Positions 5,271-11,494 of a stretch of 11,494 nucleotides of DNA are shown in pieces (positions within the stretch are counted from its first letter, which is position 1; each line of letters begins with the position of its first letter). The notes beneath the pieces were generated by a model that saw only the letters and a program-made list of their open reading frames with translations, did no database searches and was not told the origin of the DNA. The position numbers and the translations under genes are program-made. The DNA is taken from NCBI GenBank assembly GCA_023451395.1, contig JAEXZL010000175.1, positions 1 to 11,494 on the forward strand. Direction: 5' to 3'. The stretch is from Bacillota bacterium. Its GTDB lineage: Bacteria > Bacillota > Clostridia > Clostridiales > Clostridiaceae.

Positions 5271-5975
5271 TTGCCCTATTACGAAACAGTCATACGGATA
5301 ATACTTGCAATTATAATGGGTGGTGCTATTGGGTATGAAAGAGAGTTTAATAATCGTCCTGCAGGACTTAGAACACATATATTAGTGTGTCTTGGAGCTG
5401 CGATTATATCATTAATTCAGGTTCATTCCATGGAAGAAACCCTAGAACTTATTATAAGACAACCAGAGCTTATAAATGTACTGAAGGTGGATATGGGAAG
5501 GCTTGGAGCTCAAGTAATCAGTGGTATAGGCTTTTTAGGTGCAGGGACCATAATTCATGAAAGAGGTTCAATAAAAGGCCTTACTACTGCTGCAAGCCTT
5601 TGGGTGGTTGGTTGTATTGGAATTGCTATAGGGATGGGATATTATCTTCTAAGTGTCACTGCTATGGCTTTTTCTGTCATAGTATTGGTAATATTAAAAA
5701 AGTTTGAGGATAAATTTGTGTACAAGCGTAAAGAGGTAAAGACCCTTATAAGCTATGATAATAAGGATATTGGTCGTAAGGAAATTGAATCTTATTTCAA
5801 AAATAAGAGAATAAGAATTACAAATATACAATTTCCTCATGGTTTTGAAAGGAAGGATGGAGAAACTTCTGAGAGAGCAATTTATACTCTTGTTGTTCCC
5901 AACGGGATGGATAAGTCAGAAGTTCTTCGAGGACTCTCATCTCATGAAAATATACTGGAGGTTGAAGTTTTCTAA
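5271..5975 (+). CDS. MgtC/SapB-family membrane protein
   Basis: 234 residues. The start is a TTG with AAGGAGG 8 bases before it; no ATG lies nearby in frame. Residues 7-150 hold about five membrane segments with family signatures: GYERE (21-25), RPAGLRTH (29-36), and RLGAQVISGIGFLGAGTI followed by GLTTAASLWVVGCIGIA. After about residue 150 a cytosolic domain of some 80 residues follows, as in the long form of the family. Members are linked to growth in low magnesium, acid adaptation and membrane potential; MgtC of Salmonella inhibits ATP synthase. The role of Clostridial members is not established. No magnesium riboswitch is visible upstream. Confidence 0.92.
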   Translation: MPYYETVIRIILAIIMGGAIGYEREFNNRPAGLRTHILVCLGAAIISLIQVHSMEETLELIIRQPELINVLKVDMGRLGAQVISGIGFLGAGTIIHERGSIKGLTTAASLWVVGCIGIAIGMGYYLLSVTAMAFSVIVLVILKKFEDKFVYKRKEVKTLISYDNKDIGRKEIESYFKNKRIRITNIQFPHGFERKDGETSERAIYTLVVPNGMDKSEVLRGLSSHENILEVEVF

Positions 5976-6024
5976 GAAATTAATATAATAAGGGAGTATA
6001 ATTATTAAAGAAATAAAAAAATAC

Positions 6025-6053
6025 TTTATATTTATTAAATTATGAAATATAAT
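6025..6053 (+). promoter_or_regulatory. Possible promoter for the four-cysteine protein
   Basis: TTTATA (6025-6030), 17 bases, TATAAT (6048-6053), about 50 bp before the start chosen. The -35 is weak and the region is AT-rich. Confidence 0.35.
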
Positions 6054-6101
6054 TAGTTTATGGGTGATAAGGGTTTAATTATGATGGGTGGAGGGGATAA
6101 T

Positions 6102-6290
6102 ATGAGTCTATGTCCATTTTGGTCAAATGAAAAAGAAAAAATAAATTGCTATGAGGAATGTGTCTTTAGCTCCTCTGAAGAGGATAGCTGTCCTTTTAAG
6201 CTCTACTTAGAGACTAATAGAATTGTTTTAAAAGATATTGCTGATTTCAGATATGATGAGGAAAATTTTAAATTTTCTCAAAATTGGTAA
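6102..6290 (+). CDS. Small four-cysteine protein, Clostridial conserved hypothetical
   Basis: 62 residues from the ATG at 6102, chosen because GGAGGGG lies 5 bases before it; an ATG at 6060 in the same frame has no site. Cysteines are at 4, 16, 20 and 30 (C-x11-C-x3-C-x9-C) in the context SLCPFW, NCYEEC and SCPFKLY. The two CPF motifs bracketing a C-x3-C suggest a small metal-binding fold. The second half is acidic and helical, ending FSQNW. I recall similar short CPFW-starting proteins in other Clostridia, but no function. It converges with pncB and shares its terminator. Confidence 0.8.
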   Translation: MSLCPFWSNEKEKINCYEECVFSSSEEDSCPFKLYLETNRIVLKDIADFRYDEENFKFSQNW

Positions 6291-6318
6291 AAAAGGTGCC
6301 ATGCTTGGCACCTTTTTT
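6289..6318. terminator. Bidirectional terminator between the four-cysteine gene and pncB
   Basis: GGTGCCA-TGCT-TGGCACC is flanked by A6 and T6. It overlaps both stop codons, so both messages end in the same hairpin. Confidence 0.9.
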
Positions 6319-7792
6319 ATTCATTAAATTTTTCAGAATAGGTATGAAGAAGATTTTGCTTCATATTCCAAAGCTTTTGAGATAAGTCTACATAATAGGT
6401 ATGGGGATTTTCAAATCTTAATACTGCTGGCCAAAGCTTTTTAGTTTCTTCTATAGCATATTCTCTAATCTCCATTACAGAAGGAGAGGTATATACAGGC
6501 TGACCCTTTTCAAAAATTGGAACCATTAGCTCTTTTAAATAATAATTTTTTATTTTCTTTTTCTTCCAGGTATATATTGGATCAAAGATCTCCAGAGCTT
6601 TATCTTCAGATAGAATTTCTTCTTTTAAGGTTAATAGGTCCGCAATTGCTTTATCATTTTTTTTATCGAAGATTCGGTATATTTTCTTAAAACCAGGATT
6701 TGTGATTTTTTCTTCATTTTCACTAATTTTGATTTTAGGAACTAAAACTCCTTCATCTTCTACAGCTACAAGCTTATAAACCCCGCCAAATACAGGCTCG
6801 GATTTTGCAGTTATTAGTCTTTCTCCTACTCCGAAACTATCAATAGCAGCACCTTGAGATAGAACATCTGAAATTATATGCTCATCTAAGGAATTAGAAA
6901 TGACTATTTTACAATCAGGATAGCCTGCCTCATCTAACATTCTCCTACATTCCAAAGATAGATATGTAATATCGCCAGAATCTATTCTAACTCCTGAAGG
7001 CCTATAACCCAAGGGCTTTAGTACCTCGTCAAAAACTCTTATAGCATTTGGAATACCTGATTTTAGTACATTGTAGGTATCAATAAGAAGCACACAGTTT
7101 TCTGGGTAAATTTCTGCCCAAGCCTTGAAAGCATTATATTCCGTATCATAGAGCTGAACCCAGCTGTGAGCCATTGTTCCAATAGCAGGCACATCAAACA
7201 TCTGATCTGCTATAGTGCAGGCAGTAGAATTACATCCACCAATGATTGCAGCTCTAGCTCCATATATAGCACCATCATAGCCTTGAGCTCTTCTAGAGCC
7301 AAATTCCATAACTGGCTTTCCTTTAGCAGCTCTACAGATTCTATTAGCCTTAGTAGCTATAAGGGTTTGATGATTGATAGTTAATAGTATCATAGTTTCT
7401 ATAAACTGTGCTTGTATAACCGGTCCTCGTACAGATACCAGAGGTTCGTTAGGAAAGACTGGATTACCTTCTGGAATAGCCCACACATCACACTGAAATT
7501 GAAAATTAGATAAATATTCTAAGAACTCTTCACAGAAGATATTCTTACTTCTTAGAAACTCAATGTCCTTTTTTGTGAATTTAAGAGAACTTAGATATTC
7601 CATAAGCTGCTGGACACCAGACATGATACAATAGCCGCCGCCGTCAGGAACCCTTCTAAAAAACATGTCAAAGTATGCAATTTTATCTCCTACACCAGAT
7701 TTCAGGTAACCATTTCCCATTGTCAGTTCATAAAAGTCTACCAACATAGTTAAATTTCTTTCATTAGTTACATCAAATAAAACTTCGCTCAT
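6317..7792 (-). CDS. pncB: Nicotinate phosphoribosyltransferase
   Basis: 491 residues, the usual length of the longer Gram-positive form. It joins nicotinate to PRPP, with ATP hydrolysis, to give nicotinate mononucleotide for NAD salvage in the cytosol. Visible signatures: VDFYELTMGNGY near residue 19, FFRRVPDGGGY, MEFGSRRAQG, GTMAHSW with H209 (the His phosphorylated in this family), LIDTYNV, and the phosphate-binding VRIDSGD. The ribosome site GAGGAG lies 7 bases before the ATG. It is transcribed alone, divergently from the helicase gene, and ends in a shared terminator. Its promoter is part of a perfect inverted repeat (7827-7860), which could also be a repressor site for niacin control. 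Confidence 0.95.
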   Translation of the reverse strand: MSEVLFDVTNERNLTMLVDFYELTMGNGYLKSGVGDKIAYFDMFFRRVPDGGGYCIMSGVQQLMEYLSSLKFTKKDIEFLRSKNIFCEEFLEYLSNFQFQCDVWAIPEGNPVFPNEPLVSVRGPVIQAQFIETMILLTINHQTLIATKANRICRAAKGKPVMEFGSRRAQGYDGAIYGARAAIIGGCNSTACTIADQMFDVPAIGTMAHSWVQLYDTEYNAFKAWAEIYPENCVLLIDTYNVLKSGIPNAIRVFDEVLKPLGYRPSGVRIDSGDITYLSLECRRMLDEAGYPDCKIVISNSLDEHIISDVLSQGAAIDSFGVGERLITAKSEPVFGGVYKLVAVEDEGVLVPKIKISENEEKITNPGFKKIYRIFDKKNDKAIADLLTLKEEILSEDKALEIFDPIYTWKKKKIKNYYLKELMVPIFEKGQPVYTSPSVMEIREYAIEETKKLWPAVLRFENPHTYYVDLSQKLWNMKQNLLHTYSEKFNE

Positions 7793-7828
7793 AATTCTTC
7801 TCCTCTATTAGTTAAATAGCATAATAAT

Positions 7829-7857
7829 ATTGTAACTTAGTACTAAAATTATTACAA
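7829..7857 (-). promoter_or_regulatory. Promoter of pncB, overlapping the helicase promoter
   Basis: On the minus strand TTGTAA (7857-7852), 17 bases, TACAAT (7834-7829), giving a leader of about 30 nt. Confidence 0.6.
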
Positions 7858-7858
7858 T
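7830..7858 (+). promoter_or_regulatory. Promoter of the helicase gene, mirror of the pncB promoter
   Basis: TTGTAA (7830-7835), 17 bases, TACAAT (7853-7858). These are the same hexamers and spacing as on the other strand because ATATTGTAA (7827-7835) and TTACAATAT (7852-7860) are perfect inverted repeats. The leader would be about 58 nt. Confidence 0.5.
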
Positions 7859-7922
7859 ATAGTTATTTGCAGCAGAAATGTGTTAATAATTAATATATAT
7901 TATTGCTTAAAAGGAGAAAATA

Positions 7923-9923
7923 ATGACTTTAAAACCAGATAAATATCAGATTAAAGCAATAAAAGCAAGTGAGAATAGGGTGCTGGTAGTCGCTGCCCCT
8001 GGGTCAGGAAAGACCACGGTAATTCTTGAAAGGGTAATTCATATAATGAAGAGTAGAGAGGTTAAGGCAGGAAATATCATTGTAATCACCTTTACCAGAG
8101 CAGCAGCTGAAAATATGAAGCGTAGATTTCAAAACAGCCTTCCCTCGGATGAGAGTCCTTTTTTCGGAACCTTTCATGGACTTTTTTACAAAATACTAAG
8201 AAGGCATCGTGGGGATATAAATATAATAGCACCTAGTCTTTCTTTTAATTTAATAAATAATACGCTTCAAAAATATATGGAAGAGGTTGGTGAAGACAAG
8301 GTCAAGGAGGTGCTAAATAATATTTCTCTAAAAAAGTCAATGGAGATACAGGGGGAGGCTTTTAAGCCCTCCATTGACAGTGCAGTGTTTTTTCAGTGCC
8401 TTGAAACATATGAGGAATATAAAGAAAAGCATAATCTTTGGGATTTTGATGATATTCAAATAGAGGCTTACAAGCTGTTTAAGAATGATAAGCAAATTCT
8501 TCAGAGTTACAGAAGGCTATTTAAACATATATTGGTAGATGAGTTTCAAGACTGCGATAACCTCCAGATAGAACTTCTTAAGCTGCTTATTGAAGGAAAT
8601 AATCTTTTTGCAGTAGGAGATGAAGATCAATCAATCTACGCCTTTAGAGGTTCTAATCCTCAGTGCATGGTAGAATTTCAAGAAAGATTTCCTGGTGGGA
8701 AGAAGTATTTCCTTTCATTTAATTATAGAAGCACAAAGAATATCATAGAGGGCTCTAAAAATCTAATAGCTTATAATAAGGAAAGATATTCTAAAGAGAT
8801 TATGCCCTTTAGAAAAGACACGGGGAGCATAAGAGTTAGATATGTATATAATGAGTCTGTAGAAGCGGAAGAAATAGCATTATATATTCAAGAGGAGAAA
8901 AGAAAGGGAAATAAATTTTCCAGTAATGCGGTACTCTTTAGAACAAATCAGGAAGCTAGGGGAGTTATTGATGCTTTTATCAGAAGAAAAATACCTTTTT
9001 TACTCTTAGATAAGGTATATAACTTTTATGATCATTTTATCTGCAGAGATATCATTGCATATTTAAAGCTTTCTATAGATAATACTGATAGAGAAAGTTT
9101 TCTAAGAATTATTAATAAGCCTTTTAGGTATATTAGCAGGTCTGCTTTAAATGAAGTTAAAAGCTATCCTTATGTGAAGGATGCCTTTCAAATATTAAAG
9201 GATGTTAAGGATATACCGGTTTTTCAGCTAAAGAATATAGATGCTCTTAAAAGAGATATAAATTCTCTTAATAAAGCTTCTTTAAGTGGTGCTATACACA
9301 GAATACTTACAGAGCTTGGATATTTAGATTATCTTAGAGATTATAGCTCAAAAAATAAGCTTCTCTTCGATGATTTGCAGGGGATAATTGATGAGTTTAA
9401 CTTAGCAGCAGAAGAACACAAAAGTATAATAGGCTTACTTGCTTATATTGAGGAGTATTCGAAGGAGCTTAGAGAAAGTTATCAAAGTAATGGAGATAAT
9501 TCTGTGATACTAAGCACTATTCATGGAGTAAAGGGTATGGAATTTCCTAATGTATTTATTATAAATTGCTGTGAGGATTATCTTCCTCATAAAAATAGTT
9601 CTGAAGAAAATATAGAAGAAGAAAGAAGACTCTTTTATGTAGGAGTTACTAGAGCCATCAACAACCTGTTCATATTCTCTCCTAAAATGACTTTAGGTAA
9701 GGAAAGAACCGTCTCCAGATTTATAAAAGAAAGTGCTTTTTTATCTCTAGAACAAAAAGAAATACCCTTTGAAGTTGGTGATGAAATCTTTCATAAATCC
9801 TTTTATGAAGGTAAGGTTAGTTATATAGACGAGAGTACAATAGAGATAAATTTTAAGGATGATATAAAAAGGAGATTTGATCTTTCTATACTATTATCCA
9901 GAGGTTTGATTAAGAAATTATAG
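7923..9923 (+). CDS. UvrD/PcrA-like superfamily 1A DNA helicase
   Basis: 666 residues, with AAGGAG a few bases before the ATG. It uses ATP to translocate 3'-5' on single-stranded DNA and unwind it in repair and fork maintenance. All main motifs are present: Q9 of the Q motif, Walker A APGSGKTT (K30), motif Ia TFTRAAAENMKRR, motif II VDEFQD (D206, E207), motif III GDEDQSIYAFRG (232 on), motif IV FNYRST, motif V STIHGVKGMEF (531 on) and motif VI RRLFYVGVTRA (R577). The C-terminal 50 residues (VGDEIFHKSFYEGKVSYID) form the small Tudor-like domain that binds RNA polymerase in PcrA. It is shorter than typical PcrA (about 720-740), so it is probably a paralogue of the main PcrA and I give no symbol. 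Confidence 0.93.
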   Translation: MTLKPDKYQIKAIKASENRVLVVAAPGSGKTTVILERVIHIMKSREVKAGNIIVITFTRAAAENMKRRFQNSLPSDESPFFGTFHGLFYKILRRHRGDINIIAPSLSFNLINNTLQKYMEEVGEDKVKEVLNNISLKKSMEIQGEAFKPSIDSAVFFQCLETYEEYKEKHNLWDFDDIQIEAYKLFKNDKQILQSYRRLFKHILVDEFQDCDNLQIELLKLLIEGNNLFAVGDEDQSIYAFRGSNPQCMVEFQERFPGGKKYFLSFNYRSTKNIIEGSKNLIAYNKERYSKEIMPFRKDTGSIRVRYVYNESVEAEEIALYIQEEKRKGNKFSSNAVLFRTNQEARGVIDAFIRRKIPFLLLDKVYNFYDHFICRDIIAYLKLSIDNTDRESFLRIINKPFRYISRSALNEVKSYPYVKDAFQILKDVKDIPVFQLKNIDALKRDINSLNKASLSGAIHRILTELGYLDYLRDYSSKNKLLFDDLQGIIDEFNLAAEEHKSIIGLLAYIEEYSKELRESYQSNGDNSVILSTIHGVKGMEFPNVFIINCCEDYLPHKNSSEENIEEERRLFYVGVTRAINNLFIFSPKMTLGKERTVSRFIKESAFLSLEQKEIPFEVGDEIFHKSFYEGKVSYIDESTIEINFKDDIKRRFDLSILLSRGLIKKL

Positions 9924-9956
9924 ATTTATTAAATAATATTTCCTTTAGATAATAGG

Positions 9957-9983
9957 AAAGGAGGAGTAAACCACTCCTTTTTT
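9957..9983 (+). terminator. Terminator of the helicase gene
   Basis: GGAGT-aaacc-ACTCC, extended by A-T and G-T pairs, is followed by six T, about 40 bp past the stop codon. Confidence 0.75.
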
Positions 9984-10000
9984 CTGCCAAAAAAATGAAC

Positions 10001-10037
10001 ATTATACTATAATATATTGTTGGAATTATAGTATAAT
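10001..10037. repeat. Perfect 13-bp inverted repeat before the FtsA-like gene
   Basis: ATTATACTATAAT (10001-10013) and ATTATAGTATAAT (10025-10037) are exact reverse complements 11 bases apart. Each arm is itself an odd palindrome ATTATA-N-TATAAT, so it holds a -10 hexamer on both strands. The right arm (TATAAT 10032-10037) is the likeliest -10 for the downstream gene, but no -35 fits. A CTGCCA at 9984 is 18 bases from the left TATAAT. It may be a two-site operator over the promoter. Confidence 0.55.
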
Positions 10038-10109
10038 AGATACAAAATCTTATTAAGTAAATTTTTGAGAGTGGACGAAAACTATAAATATTCGTGAAGA
10101 GGATAGGCT

Positions 10110-11494
10110 ATGGTAAATAATAAGGATTGTTTTTTTGCATTGGATATTGGGACTAGAGGGGTTAAAGGAATTTATGCCTCCGTTAGTAATGAGGAACTTA
10201 GGATACTTTGTGAAAGTACCCTGGATCAGCAGGAAAGAGCTATGGAAGATGGGCAGATTCATGATATAGAAAAGGTTTCTCAAGTGGTTAAAAAAGTTAA
10301 AGAGGATATAGAAGGGAAAATAGGTCATAAGCTTGATGAGGTTTCCATTGCTGCTGCTGGGAGATCCTTAAAAACTGTTAAGGTGAAGAGTCATTTAACG
10401 CTTCAGGAGGAAAAAACAATTGATTCTGATACCATAAGAGCTCTAGAGCTTCAAGGGATATTTTTAGGTGAGGAAGAAATTAAGAAGCAGGGAGAGAGCC
10501 TTTATTGTGTAGGCTATTCTGTTACTAGCTATTTTCTAAACGGATATTTAATTTCTAATTTACTTGGACATACAGGAGAATATATTGAAGTAGAACTTAT
10601 CGCTACATTTCTGCCTAAATCTGTGGTGGATAGTCTTTATGCTGTGATGGATAAGGTGGGACTTAAGGTAGCTAATCTTACCTTAGAACCTATAGCAGCA
10701 ATGGAAGCTGTAATTCCAGAAAAGCTTAGGCTCCTTAATATAGCTTTAGTGGATATAGGCGCCGGAACATCTGATATAGCTATTTGTAGTAAAAACACTA
10801 TTAAGGCTTACGGAATGGTACCTATAGCAGGAAATGAAATAACAGAAGCTATAGCTCTTGAACTAATGGTAGATTATTCCCAGGGGGAGGCTATAAAAAT
10901 GAAGCTCCTTTTAGAGGATACTATAATCTATAAAGATGTACTGGATTTGGAAAACCAAATTAGCTCTAAAGAGCTATTACATAGAATAATGCCGGCAATA
11001 GAGGATATGGCAATGAAAATTGGCAAGAAAATTTTAGAGCTTAACGATAATATACCGCCAGGAGCAGTTTTTTTGGTAGGAGGGGGAGCACATACACCTC
11101 TAATTAAAGATAGCCTTTCAAAGATTTTAGGGCTTAAAGATGAAAGATTGGCAGTAAGAGATAGAAAAAATATAGATAAGCTAATTCATGGAGACAATTC
11201 CTTAGGGAGCATTGGAGTTACAGTAGTTGGTATAGCAATGACAGCAAGTAAAAGTATGACTAATAATTTCATAAACATTTATGTAAACAATAAACCCTAT
11301 ACTATATTCAACAGATTAGATGCAACCATAAAGGATGCCTTATTAAGTGCCGGAATTAGTCCAAAGGAACTTATATTTAAAAAGGGAAAAAATCTTCATT
11401 TTACCTTAAATGGAGTAAAAAAAGTTGTTTTTGGTGACTTAGGAAGCCCTGCAGAAATTTCTTTAAAAGGAAGCCCAGCAACCTTAGATTCCAC
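10110..11494 (+). CDS. FtsA-like actin-fold ATPase, 3' end outside window
   Basis: 461 codons are visible from the ATG at 10110 (GAGGA 6 bases before it) with no stop. Actin-fold motifs are in order: phosphate 1 ALDIGTRGVKG (10-20); the FtsA-type 1C insertion starting about residue 80 at VSIAAAGRS; phosphate 2 LVDIGAGTSDIAI (D215); and the adenosine motif LVGGGAHTP (324 on). FtsA proper tethers FtsZ to the membrane. This protein runs at least 65 residues past the ATPase core (about residue 395), through VNNKPYTIF and LDATIKDALLSAGI, where FtsA would soon end in an amphipathic helix. Clostridia often carry such a longer paralogue annotated as FtsA; its role is unclear. The gene is preceded by the helicase terminator and a large inverted repeat, so it starts its own transcript. 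Confidence 0.88.
   Translation, partial: MVNNKDCFFALDIGTRGVKGIYASVSNEELRILCESTLDQQERAMEDGQIHDIEKVSQVVKKVKEDIEGKIGHKLDEVSIAAAGRSLKTVKVKSHLTLQEEKTIDSDTIRALELQGIFLGEEEIKKQGESLYCVGYSVTSYFLNGYLISNLLGHTGEYIEVELIATFLPKSVVDSLYAVMDKVGLKVANLTLEPIAAMEAVIPEKLRLLNIALVDIGAGTSDIAICSKNTIKAYGMVPIAGNEITEAIALELMVDYSQGEAIKMKLLLEDTIIYKDVLDLENQISSKELLHRIMPAIEDMAMKIGKKILELNDNIPPGAVFLVGGGAHTPLIKDSLSKILGLKDERLAVRDRKNIDKLIHGDNSLGSIGVTVVGIAMTASKSMTNNFINIYVNNKPYTIFNRLDATIKDALLSAGISPKELIFKKGKNLHFTLNGVKKVVFGDLGSPAEISLKGSPATLDS

Noticed and set aside
7166..7384. Open + strand frame of 72 residues inside pncB
   Set aside because: Antisense shadow; Ser-rich composition reflects the complement of pncB codons.
10053..10328. 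Open minus-strand frame of 91 residues at the start of the FtsA-like gene
   Set aside because: Antisense to the FtsA-like N-terminus, with no ribosome site or known motifs.
1..11494. CRISPR array, tRNA or rRNA genes, insertion sequences or phage genes
   Set aside because: No regularly spaced repeats with unique spacers, no tRNA cloverleaf or rRNA signature, and no transposase or integrase motifs were seen by eye.

Overview
The window is AT-rich and has the codon use, AGGAGG-type ribosome sites and intrinsic hairpin terminators of a spore-forming Clostridium-like Firmicute. I cannot fix the species. Every gene longer than about 250 bp has a recognisable Clostridial character: PerR/Fur, bactofilin, MgtC, Gram-positive type nicotinate phosphoribosyltransferase, UvrD-like helicase, FtsA-like ATPase and a DUF5685/J-domain pair. 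The first 240 bases are the exception. They are GC-rich and made of near-repeating triplets.

Layout. Bases 1-1175 (+ strand) carry the 3' end of an extreme Cys/Arg/Gly-Phe low-complexity protein, a small protein built from the same segments in reverse order, and an Asn/Gln-rich small protein. The strand then switches. Bactofilin (1216-1584, -) and a PerR-like regulator (1942-2367, -) follow, separated by a 357-bp spacer with three hairpins and an orphan + strand terminator. Between PerR and the next operon lies a short, well-formed promoter-to-terminator unit on the + strand (2498-2607) with no ORF, a small-RNA candidate. Next is a minus-strand operon read 4680 to 2649: a DUF5685 protein with two Asp-rich motifs, a J-domain/TPR protein ending in a cysteine string, and a polytopic membrane protein. 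On the + strand come an unknown 108-aa protein, an MgtC-family membrane protein with a TTG start, and a 62-aa four-cysteine protein. The last converges on pncB (6317-7792, -) through a shared terminator. pncB and a UvrD/PcrA-like helicase (7923-9923, +) diverge from a region where one inverted repeat forms matching promoters on both strands. An FtsA/actin-fold ATPase gene (10110 onward) runs off the window and is preceded by a perfect 13-bp inverted repeat.

Functional reading. Much of this is ordinary housekeeping (NAD salvage, DNA repair, peroxide or metal sensing, cytoskeleton). The less ordinary parts are the mirror-image Cys-rich pair at the left end, which may be spore-surface or envelope material (inference), and the DUF5685/J-protein/membrane operon. 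In that operon the DUF5685 product carries motifs reminiscent of squalene/phytoene synthases, and the J protein ends in eight cysteines including a terminal CC. A link between these through membrane or lipid attachment is speculative.
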